64,000 bases of DNA from Paragonimus skrjabini miyazakii. Taxonomy: Eukaryota > Platyhelminthes > Trematoda > Plagiorchiida > Troglotrematidae. A program made the translations under genes and the position numbers. The DNA lies in contig JTDE01000159.1 of assembly GCA_014338405.1 (NCBI GenBank), positions 184,990 through 248,989 on the forward strand, given 5' to 3'. The notes beneath the pieces were generated by a model that saw only the letters and a program-made list of their open reading frames with translations, had not been told where the DNA came from and made no database searches. Shown in pieces: positions 48,815 to 59,800 of the stretch. Numbering within the stretch: position 1 is the first letter of the stretch; each line of letters begins with the position of its first letter.

Positions 48815-49523
48815 ATGAAGATAACCTGGCCGCAGCCATTCGAAGATGGAGATGTTCGGGCGTTCCTGGAGGACTTCGATGACGCGGCCAAAGTGGTCTG
48901 AGTCAAGACCGACCGTCAGAAGCTGGCTGCTCTGCGGACGCTGATGAAGGACAGGGCGAAGGTGGTGCTGGATGCAGTGCGAAGAGGCCCTGGCCGCAGC
49001 TGTTCGAAGATGGAGACGTTCGGACGTTCCTGGAGGATTTCGAGGACGTGGCCGAAGTGGTCTGAGTCAAGACCGACCGTCAGAAGCTGGCTGCCCTGCG
49101 GACGCTGATGAAGGACAGGGCGAAGGTGGTGCTGGATGCAGTGCGAAGAGGCCCTGTGAAGATGAAGTGGACTGTTGCGATGGAGGCGCGGGTGGCAGCG
49201 TTTGACAGCCCGACCGACCGCCAGGAGGCCATGCGGCGGTTTGAGGTGGCCAGGTTTGGACAAGGAATGGATCCATCCGTGTTTGCCACCACTCCGCAAG
49301 ATTTGCTGGACAGGGCTCTGACAGAACTGGATCAAGAACCACGACGGCAATTGTTAACGTAGCAGTTTATTGAAGGTCCCCGATAGCGTTTCGCGACTAA
49401 GTCCGTATTGTCAATGTTGCCCGGCCGATGGACCTTGATGAGCTTGCGAAGGCAGCGCGGGCGTTGGCGGTATTGTCCGTGGCATCAGTGGATGCAAACG
49501 GCAATACGGACAAGAAGACGCCT
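48815..49523 (+). pseudogene. gag-like open frame, broken and internally duplicated
   Basis: ATG at 48815 opens MKITWPQPFEDGDVRAFLED and meets a TGA at 48899-48901. The same coding block recurs from 48990 because of a 164-bp tandem duplication, with the same TGA. The frame then continues DRQKLAALRTLMKDRAKVVL, VKMKWTVAMEARVAAFDSP, RRFEVARFGQGMDPSVFATT and ELDQEPRRQLL to a stop at 49360-49362. After a frame change it reads VRIVNVARPMDLDELAKAAR and runs into the inverted LTR. A charged, helix-rich protein with an FEDGDVRxFLxDF start and no visible zinc knuckle fits a retrotransposon capsid region. Gag would package element RNA; this copy cannot make a full protein. Confidence 0.65.
48826..49156 (+). 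repeat. 164-bp tandem duplication inside gag
   Basis: 48826-48989 and 48990-49153 are near-identical direct repeats with a few substitutions (for example CCATTCGAAG against CTGTTCGAAG). The junction lies at a shared CCTG. The length, 164, is not a multiple of three, so the duplication shifts the frame. Confidence 0.85.
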
Positions 49524-49826
49524 GGCCTGAAAATCCGTATATTACGCAGACTCCCGTATACGTCATGTCAAAAATCAAATCTCAAACGCGTACACTCATT
49601 TGCACGTCACATTTCATTGCATTCACATACATCGGGTGACAGTACGTTGTCATTCGCCTTGGTGCAACTTCTGTCATAGCGCGAACACACTATTTCGATA
49701 GTCTCTTCTTGACTGTCCTCTTCCTGACGTTCGGAGCTTGCCCTTTTGTTCCTGAATGTCGCTTGTAGGTAATATACTACTTGTGACTAGTATGCTACTC
49801 ACAACGAAACTGCCTGTCATATAATA
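49510..49826 (-). repeat. Right LTR (inverted orientation)
   Basis: Read on the minus strand it follows the left LTR from its start (ATAATA/TATTAT where the left has TGTTGT) through the CGACATTCAGGAACAAAAGG and GTATACGGGAGT blocks to AGGCGTCTT. Its inner end, nearest gag, is the most diverged part, and the AATAAA is altered (AATATA). Differences between the two LTRs show the pair is not brand new. Confidence 0.8.
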
Positions 49827-49830
49827 CTAC

Positions 49831-51365
49831 TAGTACTAGTAGATTGGTTAATTTAGTCTGAATTTAATCTTGGACAATTTACGTGGGGATGCACAGAGTC
49901 AAGAGAACGTGCCGTGCCATTTTCATGTCACGTTCAATCTAGCTCACTGGCTGCAACCGTCCCATCTATTCCTAGCAAGATATGTTTGCTAATTCAAACC
50001 TTTGCGTGTGCTCTCATCTTTTTGTTGGCATAACAAACATAGTATTTAGTGAGTGGAAACAATTGTGGTTTTACTCTACTTGAGTGTGAGAAATTTTTTG
50101 TTGCGGTAGAACAAGTATTGGTTTTTGTGAGCACAACAATAACAACGTAACATAGGCATTTTTTTATGCACGTATATTTGTGTATGAGACTTCCATTACA
50201 AGAAAGAAGATCAACCTATCAACAGTATTATGAGATACAAGTCGAGTGAGAGTCGAGGAACTACTGCATCATTTTTATTCACGTTCAGTTGAAACATTTT
50301 GAAATTTGTGCCTGAATGATATCCAACACAAGGTTATTGTTAGTTATCAACAAGATCTCGTAATAAACTCTTAGACCGGAGTTCAGCAGCCTACTCAAAC
50401 GATCAAACGCCATCTGAGTGAACTCTGCCTAAAGCAGAAGGCTCTTCCAAACTGCTCTTTTACCAATTCTAACGGAGTAGAAAAAACTGCAACCGATTTC
50501 AGTGAGACTCAAACTGTGCTAATCAAAATGTTTGCTCGTTAAACATTAAGCACAGAAGGCGATACAGAAGGTTAATGTTCAATCTAAATAAACATTCATC
50601 ATTTTTGTCATAGCATGCTTTTTACAACAATCCACATTAAGCATACCATGCAACCATTGTATGATGCCCAAATTCGTATTCGCAGTATAATTGATATTCT
50701 ACAGTGTATTACTCAGAAAGCTGCCAGAAAGCTGTGCGTTATTTTTTCGATTATAATAACAAAAACAATACGAAAAACGAGTTACCGCTAATCGAACAAC
50801 AAAGGCTGCTATACATGAGAGTTTCAAACACGATCTGACTTCAATGAGAAAACTTGCTGTCAGTAGTATTGTGAGTCGTCCAGTTTCTCATTGCAATCAT
50901 TATACTTGCCCCACCGAAGTTAGAAAACAAGCAATTGAACTGAACTCTTAGAGAATACGACTTAATCCATGGTAAGCTGTCAAAAATATGTGCATGAGCA
51001 GTCCTGTCGATCAAGTCTTTCAGTTAGACAATCTCATCCAGTCAAGCAGTTCGTGTATTTAAAATTTTAGGAAGAAAATACTGTGCATGGACAATCAAAA
51101 TATACATTATTCTGATACCCGGCTGGGCATTAACTCCGTTCAGAAAGACAAGCAGTTTACCCTAGAAGATTAATGGTTTAACCAATATGTAATTGTGGGA
51201 GTGAATAGCATTTCGTCATGTTGTTAGTTCATCCCAGCTAGCGGTAAATGGAATAAAGTTTTGATCGATCATTTCTAATTGATTTGTGTGATACATGTAG
51301 AAGCTTAATGAAACAAATGTTGAAGCTCGGGTATCATCTTGACTAAATGAATTTTGAAGAACGTG
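49831..51365. other. AT-rich non-coding DNA, nothing recognised
   Basis: No supported gene or RNA. It may include the 3' flank of the minus-strand PLE that follows, but no terminal repeat was identified. Confidence 0.45.
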
Positions 51366-51405
51366 TAGCGAACAAGCTTGTTTACGACTATTCATCATCA
51401 GGCTA
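51366..51405 (-). ncRNA. Hammerhead-like motif in the 3' region of the second PLE lineage
   Basis: On the minus strand: TAGC (51402-51405) and GCTA (51366-51369) form helix I; CTGATGA (51395-51401) is an intact core. Helix II region is T-GA-ATAG-TC, with the same ATAG loop as the 36.66-kb motif. GTAA (51382-51385) stands where GAAA is expected. Helix III is the perfect palindrome ACAAGCTTGT (51372-51381), and the cleavage triplet is TTC. It lies 3' of the PLE coding region, the same position as in the other PLE. The single core change probably makes it inactive. Confidence 0.5.
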
Positions 51406-51599
51406 AATACAACACATTTATATGGGTTATTAATGTGAGAAAATGTACGGTAATGAATCGAACGGATTTTTATCCGATTGTACAAATTATTGATAGCTAT
51501 TACGATAGCGGTCATGATTACGTAGTCAGTTCTCTCTGGACGTGGACATCTGACCATGGAAGATTCAGTGTTTTGACGAAGCGTTTTTGAATACATAGC

Positions 51600-52256
51600 G
51601 GGGGGTGATAGCAAGCGGATGGCTATTGCTTCTGCGACTGCTAACAAGCGTTCTTTGACGCGTTTCGATTGTAATCCATTAGCGAGGTAGATAGGACGGA
51701 ATAATTCATTGGGATCGATTGAATGGTTGGACTCCATTAAGTGCGGAGCAATAGAAGAGCAAGATTTTGCCAAGTCCCGAGTTAGCCACACCGAAGGATG
51801 CTCCTGAATGCATTTAGACAATCGCGGCCTACATAGCTCTTTCTACAGGAACAAACGAAAGGGTATACATAGCAAAAAGTAGTACGAACAGGCAATATAT
51901 CTTTCAACTGAGGGCGCAAAATCGGTGTGGAATTAAACTGAACACGCAGTTTTGCTGCGAAATAGGTCTTGCTTAGGGCTACGCTAATTTTATTGCTTAC
52001 ATTTTCTGAGACATTGTCGCCCTTAAAAAGTAACGAAATATAAACATACTTTTTCTCTACAGCGTACTGATTGTTTAACTTTGTGCTACTTGGCAGATGC
52101 TTGTAAACAAATTGTTCGGCATAGCCATTTTCAACTAGTACTTTGAACATGAAATGTCTTTCCTCTTCTAGAATGTCACTCGAGCATATTTTCTTAGCCC
52201 TGTCGATCATACATCCGATAAGATTAATTTTTAGTCTAAATGGTACAAAAAGAATT
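51600..52256 (-). pseudogene. Penelope-like element, second lineage: linker, GIY-YIG, C-terminus
   Basis: From 52256 on the minus strand: LFVPFRLKINLIGC, IDRAKKICSSDILEEE and VENGYAEQFVYKH form the linker; ALSKTYFAAKLRV precedes the GIY-YIG block CYVYPFVCSCRKSYVGR (near 51840). A frameshift near 51827 moves the rest to another frame: KCIQEHPSVWLT, SIAPHLMESNHSIDPNELFR and LLAVAEAIAIRLLSPP, the C-terminal block. The order matches the 35.7-36.4 kb copy but sequence is well diverged, so it is a separate PLE lineage. The RT half is missing; the copy starts at the RT/linker border. Only one frameshift separates the two halves, so it is moderately young. Confidence 0.8.
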
Positions 52257-54170
52257 TATTCTGTACTACCGAACAAGTGTAAGTTATTTAACAAACACCT
52301 TCTCACGGCATTTGTTTCCATTAGTATCGGAGATATCTAGAAATTTTGCCTGTACCAACGTTGCTGACAGTGTTAGAAAAAACGTACACCTCTCATCAAT
52401 GTCAGAATGTATCCTCTTTAACAACGAACTTGGTAAAACTTATTCTCGTTTCTTTGAAAACGACTAACGTAATTTCGAAAAAGTATCAGAATAGTTTGCA
52501 GCTCATCCATTTGTCTTACATTTCTGGTCTGCCTTTTCTTCACTCATTTTATGGTTAAGTCGAACTTAAGAGCATGTGGTTAGAAAAGTGACTTGGATGG
52601 TCAGCAACGATGGTTCTTACTAGAATTAACAAAAATGTTTGAATACCCATTGTAACGTTAAGTAACGTATTAGTATTGTCAAGAACATTGACTAACAATT
52701 TGATCTAGGATGCCAGTTGAATTCCAGCTAAATCACATTATGTCTTATTAATCAACCGATCGATAGTGCTATGGTAACCAGCCAAGGAACCATGTCAGTC
52801 GAGTAGCGTTAGAGAGTGCATTATCCCGAAGAAGAACAATCCAGTACCTAAACGTTTCTGTGTTTTCGTTCAAGTTTTCAAAAATTTCTAAATGTCTCCG
52901 TTTATAATGTTTTGTTAGTAAACCACACGAAAGTTTGTTTTCTGAAGGTAAACCAACCTGTTAGTAGCTGGCCCCAGTTTCATGCCGTCAATTTTGATTT
53001 TCATAAGTGACAAACAGCTGGAGGTTAGTTTATAATGTTTATGACCTATGTATAGTAAAGTATATCTGAAGTTAGATCCGGCGGTTTACAACATTAAAAT
53101 TTACTTTTCCCGTCATTATCAGAACAGCCTGTTTTGTTCACTTTGCACATATCTTCTTGCCGATACATACGACCCTATCACTAATAATTAATCTGTTGCT
53201 GCTGACTTATCTTCTTGAGGAATATGCTACATTTTATAATGGAAAATAATACATACACTACTATCAGCTTGTGTTAAATTTTTTCTTTGTGTGCTATCAT
53301 AGTAGTTTCATGCTGCAGTTTTGCATACTATCAATATTCGGCTAACCCAAGAACTAACCTCATATCCCCCAGGAAACTTTGTTTTCATGTTCCTCTAGCC
53401 TATTAAAATAGCCGAATTTCTTGAAGATTGTCCTGTTTAATTTCAGGACAACTCGACAACAGGTAACGACTTTTAATAATTTGCAGATCAAGGTAGACTG
53501 AATCAATCTGATCTTCATATTGTAAGATAAACCGGAAGCTGAGAGTATCCTTGCTAGAATCACTAAGCATGTTACACTGTTTCATGTAAAACATTTTTAC
53601 AATTGACCTACACATTTTTGTGTCCTTGGAAGGTTTACTCAATAAAATTGAAATTACTAATTTGTACAGAATTTGTTAACCAATTTTATGGAATCTTCTG
53701 TGGTTATTTCAGTAATGATACACATTTTTAAATCATAGATTTCTTTTAGAAAATGAAATTTACTGAACTCAATACTATTCGACAAACTTGCAAAAATATT
53801 AAATGAAACTGCAAAAATTCAAAGTACATACACTTTATTTCTAGCAGTATATGATGACATTTTAACCGTTGTAGTAGAGCTTTCTCGACCTACATCTAGA
53901 GTTAATTATTTTGTATGCTCAGGCGCTGAGTGCAGTTTACCAAAGGGTGTTTCTCTTATGGCTACCTTTTTCCAGTTGTATACATTAAGATGGTACTGAC
54001 GAACTGCTTTCGTTAAAAGCAGTTTTCATTAGCTGTTGAAATTCAATCAACATCATCTTCAAAGCGATAAAGCGTGCAATTTTACAGATGAACGGATTCG
54101 AATGCTTTTTTAAACTCGAGATGCCAACTTTATCGCAAAACGGAAATCGTTTGTTTCATTTTCTCGCTAG
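52257..54170. other. AT-rich DNA upstream of exon A; possible intron
   Basis: No gene could be supported. A perfect 9-bp hairpin (AACTGCTTT 54002-54010, AAAGCAGTT 54016-54024) lies here. If exon A is internal, as its phase suggests, this stretch is intron. Confidence 0.45.
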
Positions 54171-54419
54171 CTGGATTGTTAACGGCAGACTGTCTGAAAA
54201 GCTTATGTGATCAATCTGTATTTCCCCCTGAAATGAGAATTGTCCGGCGTGGATCAACCCTCAAAGTGTTTTGTCCATCTGGACTACGACCCTTGGAAGC
54301 TGATGAAAAAGGTGTAATAACGCCATCCAGGGAGAAGTTCGCGCGCTATTCCTGCATAGAAGGTCAATACAAACGACTGTATGTTACTGGAGTTGACTCC
54401 ACGAAATTCTTTTGTGCAG
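54171..54419 (+). CDS. Internal exon A of a cysteine-rich, probably extracellular protein
   Basis: A pyrimidine-rich acceptor (TTTCATTTTCTCGCTAG) ends at 54170 and a donor GTAAGC starts at 54420. The exon is 249 bp, phase 1 at both ends, open throughout, 83 codons. The product has five cysteines in a spaced pattern: ADCLKSLC, RRGSTLKVFCPSGLRPLE, EKFARYSCIEGQY and STKFFCA. G-S-x-L-K-V-x-C-P-S-G-L resembles a sushi/CCP strand, and also the N-terminal region of secreted DNA/RNA non-specific nucleases; I cannot decide between them. Phase 1-1 exons are typical of modular extracellular proteins. No start codon or signal peptide is in sight, so the first exons lie upstream or outside the window. Confidence 0.6.
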
Positions 54420-54907
54420 GTAAGCTTGAGACACTGTTGTTTTAGGTTTTTTTTACATTTTGAAAAGGTTTTACGTATTCAAACAATCTAGTGTGCATGA
54501 TTGAAGTGTACACTGTTCTGGTAAATATTTTCATGACTTACGTGCATAAGAAATACCTAATTTTTGGTAAAGTGACTAGGTAAACAATAAGTTCCCAAAA
54601 CAAATTCTGCTTCAAGGAGGCAAATCAGTATGTGGTATAACTGCTCATTTGATGCAGTGTATCGCAAAGTTTATATTTTAAAGTTAACCAAAGTGACCGA
54701 AAAATACTGGGTAAAGTTTTCACGCAGCTGTCTGTAGTAATCGTCCATGAATGTCTGATGAAACAGTCGCCGTTCATTACTAACTGTTCCTACAGTGCTT
54801 ATTGTGCAAAGACATTGTTGGTTGTGATATGATGACCAGGTTCATTTGGCAGCATGGAATAGTCTAAGATCCATCTGACCGTTTGGCATTGTAATATGGT
54901 CGAAAAC

Positions 54908-54926
54908 TTTTTCTTCTTCTTCTTCA
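54908..54926. repeat. CTT microsatellite
   Basis: TTTTTCTTCTTCTTCTTCA: four to five CTT units, inside the presumed intron. Confidence 0.8.
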
Positions 54927-56076
54927 TCTCCATTTCGGTATTTTTCATGCCGATAGATTGACTCACTCCAAGTCGTTTTCGCAAAACCTAACGAATGTCT
55001 GATCCTATTCTTGTTTCTGCTAAACATATGACTTCTTTGTGTTAAGGATCACCTCCATCAGCATGGCAGAAGACGAAACTGAAAAATACTGCAATTAATG
55101 AAGTGAAATCCTATTTTGTTAACGGTACCGTTATCTACAAGATATGTTTTAGTATCAACGTGAATTAATCATAAGGACAACAGAAGACTATACATTTTGG
55201 TTAATTAACAGGAATTTGGATTGAAAAGAAATGTCGTTAATGCTTTTGCCAAAACTCATTCTGATGGGACTTCCTGATAAATAAGACTAAAGTATAAATA
55301 AAATATTTCCAAAATGTCCTTTGCGACTGAAAATTGTATACTTCCGGGTACTTCACGAGGTGTCGGTGGTAAATGTTATCATCAAGTGACTGAAGAAGAT
55401 GGTTGTAAGTAACTGGATAGAGAAGTTCATTTCAGTTGTTTAAATTTGGTAGTAACTAGTAACTTAGGTAAGGTTTATTTTTGTATTGAACAGAATTTCA
55501 TTATTCTTGTCATTAAGGAGTTATTTGCTTTCATTCCGACAACTTTGCCTTTCCTGACAATGAAAACGTTGGTTCCAGTTACTTTACAACTATATTGTCT
55601 TGTCTGAAGTTATTTTCTCTGGAAAGGAATTGAGAAATTGCAGCGATTCATTGTTTATATTCATTCAACTGGAAGCAATTTGCGATACTCTAATTAGCAT
55701 GAGACTTACACGTGTATTTGTTTGGTAAATATATGTTTTATTTCGATAAATACTTGAATTCGGATGCTTCAATTAGTGAGAAATAAACTAAAAGTCATTG
55801 GTTTCAGCCCGAATGAACCTCGAGTTTTCTTACAGCCCGTCATGCTTAACCGAACAGCAAACCTATGTGGATTCGCACAAAACCGTGTTAACCCCGATCA
55901 TGATCCTCTGAATTAAACTCCGATATGATAAAGAGGTGTGAGTTTACAGTCGAACTCCAAGTTTACTTTTTGCTCGATAGCTTATTATCGAATTTAATAT
56001 CACGATACTCGGGGCACAAAGAACCTGCAAGAAATCTTTTCCATGTTTGTCAGAATGTTGTATAACAGGCAGCTCT

Positions 56077-56345
56077 TGTTGTTAGTAGTATAGTGAGTAC
56101 ATTCGAGAATTAAAGGACAAATAGCAAAGCTAGGAAGACGATGGACCAGGAGCAACTATTGGACTAGTGTTTACGCACTATAGAAGACGTGCCACCAAAG
56201 CGAATGACAACGTACTGCTGCCCGATATGTGTGAATACACGTTAGTTGTGTAAATGAGTGTACGTCTTCGTGGTCCAATGTTTTAACAACGGGATTTCAT
56301 ACAATAAACGACTTCGCAGGCGAAGCGTGTCCTACGGTTACAACA
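56077..56345 (+). mobile_element. Solo LTR, same family as the 48.5-kb insertion
   Basis: It begins TGTTGT and ends ACAACA, 269 bp. Shared with the 48.5-kb LTR in the same order are GCGAATGACAACGTACTG, AAATGAGTGTACG, an ATACAATAAACGA block (AATAAA at 56303-56308) and AGGCGAAGCG before the terminus. No primer-binding site or gag follows, so it is a recombined solo LTR. No matching flanking duplication was found (CTCT before, AGAA after), suggesting age. It is more diverged than the two 48-49 kb LTRs are from each other. Confidence 0.75.
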
Positions 56346-56653
56346 AGAAGAACCACTTTTCTGCCTCTTCATATGAAGATAAAATGATTTTTTCACTATC
56401 CTTTATTACCATAATTAACTAAACGTTGTTATTGTGGCAGATGTTCAAATCGTTGTGTTGTCACTTTCCGAAACTTAGCATGGAAGTGAACACTCTTGGG
56501 GCTCGCGGAGATCCAGTTACAATCCAATTACAACAAATTATTGCAGTTACTTAGTATTTTAACATCAGTAAAGGAAGATTCATTTTTATCTACAACAGAT
56601 GACATCCAGTTCTGAATACTTCTTACAGTGTGTCTGTTTATCTTTCATTCCAG

Positions 56654-56821
56654 ATGAACAGGTTGGTCGATGTCCTATACCAGAACCAGTTCACAAAAAT
56701 GTTACTCTCAATTTCCAGCACGTTGTTGCACGTGTTGATTATCAGACAAATGGCTCTTTTTTTATACTGTACTGTACACATGGAATATGGCGTAACCTCA
56801 ACGGTGCTGCATTACCTAACG
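56654..56821 (+). CDS. Internal exon B of the same cysteine-rich protein
   Basis: The acceptor TCTTTCATTCCAG ends at 56653 and the donor GTAAGT starts at 56822. The exon is 168 bp, phase 1 at both ends. Joined to exon A, the split codon is G|AT (Asp) and the frame stays open. The product contains EQVGRCPIPEPVHKNVTL, then VDYQTNGSFFILYCTHGIW and ends LNGAALPNG. C-P-x-P, then Y-x-x-G, then a C-x-x-G-x-W order fits a sushi/CCP module lacking one cysteine, the rest of which could lie in the next exon. No downstream exon was found with confidence before 62 kb. Function is unknown; an extracellular binding or adhesion role is only a guess. Confidence 0.6.
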
Positions 56822-59800
56822 GTAAGTAGAATTGTAAGCCTTGAATCGTGATTATGTCTGTTCTAGTAGAATAGTTTCATGGTATTCGATTAATGAATAA
56901 GCTGACGGTCGTAGACCTGATAGTCTAACCAAGCAAAATATTGAACGGCAATTATCTTCACGTCATATCAGAATATCACACATCTCATGCGGTTACAATC
57001 TGTCACTTCGAGCATGCCGTTTTTGTGCCCTGAGTTGATTATTCAGCTTCCAGAACACGTGCTTCTTTAGAAAATGAAGGAATATTCAGTTCAGCGAGGT
57101 TGAACCGTACAACAAAGCATACAACAACTGACCGGAAAGAGTAAAAGAGAAATATATTAACGTAAAAAACTTGAACAGTATTAATGAATTAGGTCAGATT
57201 ACTTATATTATGAACAATCATGCTGATTAGAATTTGAACCATGATATTAGTATTCAAGAAAGCATGAGAATAAGTGGGTGAGTATAATTTTATCTGATAA
57301 GATGTAGTCAAAGATGTAGAACCACTTTAAAAAAAAAGACTCAACGTAACCCGTTGATTTACACCCGATATATTTCAAAATTCTTAGTAAAATGCTAAGA
57401 ATTCATTAAATCAAACCGTCCTCGGGGACTCCCATTGTTTCATGAAAGCTGTTCAAAAAACCTAGCGCAATGTGCGAAATGTAGTAGAAAAGAGTTCGGA
57501 AAATGCAACAGGTAAAGTACATATAGTTATTGAATAATTCACTAAGTTAGCGATATGGTAGGCGAATGCTGTAAATGCCTGGCATTTTAACCATGGCACT
57601 AAAACCAGTTACTTGAAAAGGTTGTTTACAGTTGGTACCAGCGACCACCAGGAAACTGATGAAGAGCTGTTTTGGCCTTGAGGGTTTAACCAGCACCACG
57701 TCAAGAAATCAAACAAAACACCCATGAATAAACGAGATATTTTAGTCCTGACACTTATCCACTAGAAGACGGTTTGTAAAGGCCTGATTGCAAAAAGATG
57801 TTTGAGTTAACTTCCCTAGTTGTTGGGCCTCCTCTTTCATAGACTGAAATCGATCGGCCATTTAACGGTTGGCCTACAGAAAAACAACCAGTCATAACAG
57901 TCATAACCAGTCATAACCAGGTGTTGAGAGGGATTTTGCAAATAGTCAATTTTGTTTTCCAAAGTCAGTCCATGGAGTGCAGTTTTTTATTCGACCTACA
58001 ATAGTTACAAAGAATTACTTGGAGTTCACGAGCAATACAGAGATATTTAAGATACACAAAAATTAAACTTCTCTGTTGAATTATAGAACATCTCCTAGAG
58101 TTTCAAAACTTCTTTCAATCAAATCTGAAATGTTTCCACTAAAAGTAAAAAAATTATTTTGTAACGTAGATGTATTCTTGACTCAGATACTGACGATGGG
58201 TGAAGTTTTTCTAATCAAAAAGAGCCCAGTAAATAATAAATGATACTGCTTCGTGCCACTTCAATATTTTTTCCAAAGTAAATATTCGCGTTTATACTAC
58301 AATAGGTATTCAAGTTTGAGGTTTACCGGATTGTAGTTCACAATAACTCAAGCAACTATCTAACTCAAGACTCGCATGCAAATCACAATTTCATTGTTTG
58401 AAATATATACTGATCCCTGAGAATAGCGCGTGCGCTCTAGTAGTAGTTTTAATAGGCAGCTGAGTTTGGGAAACTTAATACATTTGGTGCGAATTTCGCA
58501 AAACACCTATTTAAAATTAATTTTCTCTGATTTTGTTGATAACTGAATTCTGAAACACAAACCTTCTTTTTTCAAGAAGTGCTGACATTTGACCCTTCAA
58601 ATCAGTCCACGTACAGTTCTTCACTGCTGTGAATGCTCACTGGTCACCCGGATTACTTATAAATCAATCAAACTTGGGCTCGATGGTTTACACTTTTCGA
58701 GACGCTTTCTTTTATTAAATCACGTCTTCTCATCACGTTTTAGTCTGTTTTCAAGACAGAATATCATTTCTTGCACAGGCCCTTGGAATGTCTTCTGCTG
58801 ACATCCGAAGGGTATCATGTTGATTTGTATCATTCCGTGAATCTTCAAGATAAGGCTCAACATACAGAGTGACCCAACTGTAATTAAACTGCGCTTTGAG
58901 TGGACTCACACCAATGACGCAAACATTGTCTCTCTGCTCATCTAGCGCTCTGCCAGCTGGTTTGAGAAGATTCGCAAAAGCTCAGAACTTTCACATTCGG
59001 ACCTGTTGGTCTACTCATTATGTTATGACATGTGGAAGTTATCAAATGCTCCAGAATCTAAACTGCTCCGTCAAGCTTCTCAGACGGACACAAGTGGAAT
59101 CTACTGCAGTCATCGTTGGTTAGTGAAATTATGTTAATGATGGGTGATTTGACGAAGTGTTACTTTACAGCAAACCAAAATGAGTCTGCAAGATTGGCTG
59201 GTCACTCCGACCAGATGTGAAATTTGTGGGTTTCCAGACTGACATCATGCCTCAGTTGATTAGGATTGAGGTTCCTTACCTCAGGTTGTGTTCCAATGAA
59301 GAACAAATATTTCAGAATGGTAGCTGTTTAAAAGTGCACAAAATCTGGTACATTAATTATAAGATAACATCTAAAACGTCCGGGTTTAAGCCTTATTCCA
59401 GACAATTAGATGACCTCATCACATTGTTCGCGTATGGCAAACATATTATTCTTATTTACAGTTTTCAAAAGGTATTTCATTCGACTGTTTACAACTGAGC
59501 CATAAATTATTAGACCACCGATTCGGAGACGATATGAAAACTTTGTTATACCAGACAGCACTGCGTTCTGTGTGATGACCTCGGTAATGAACCATGGTCA
59601 GATGATAATCTAGCATACTTGTTAGCATCTAGGCTTTAAAACACTGCAAAATCCGAATGGGGAGCACTCCTGTCGATGAGCTGTGTTCTGCAGGCTTAGT
59701 TTGAGGTAACACTTCCCACGAGTGTGACAGGTGACCTATCAGGTTCGCCTCAAGAAGCAAGCAATCATCTCCAGACAATAACAGGTCTTATTCATCAAGA

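Larger units (their letters stand above)
48461..49830. mobile_element. LTR-retrotransposon-derived insertion with inverted LTRs
   Basis: The unit starts with an LTR beginning TGTTGT at 48465 and ends with an inverted LTR ending at 49826. It is flanked by the direct repeat CTAC (48461-48464 and 49827-49830), which marks it as one insertion. Between the LTRs are a TGG-initial primer-binding-like site and a broken gag; pol is absent. The interior is clearly GC-richer than the surroundings. A normal element has LTRs in direct orientation, so the inverted second LTR is anomalous. The family is probably Ty3-like, judged from gag and the 4-bp duplication, but this is an inference. Confidence 0.8.
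54420..56653 (+). other. Intron between exons A and B, with a solo LTR
   Basis: A 2,234-bp interval bounded by GTAAGC and a pyrimidine-rich TCTTTCATTCCAG. It contains a CTT microsatellite (54908-54926) and a solo LTR (56077-56345) in the sense direction. Apart from these nothing is recognised. A short ATG frame at 55314-55404 ending at a GTAAGT was considered and rejected as an exon. Confidence 0.55.

Noticed and set aside
48916..49350. Minus-strand frames of 144, 91 and 70 codons
   Set aside because: Antisense to gag; open because of high GC and the tandem duplication.
53996..54030. CTGACGA followed by a perfect hairpin, possible hammerhead
   Set aside because: The helix is followed by TTTC, not GAAA, and no helix I or III partner is present.
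55314..55404. Short ATG frame ending in a GTAAGT donor at phase 1, candidate exon between A and B
   Set aside because: No acceptor AG lies between the in-frame stop at 55299-55301 and the frame, so it cannot be an internal exon of that gene.
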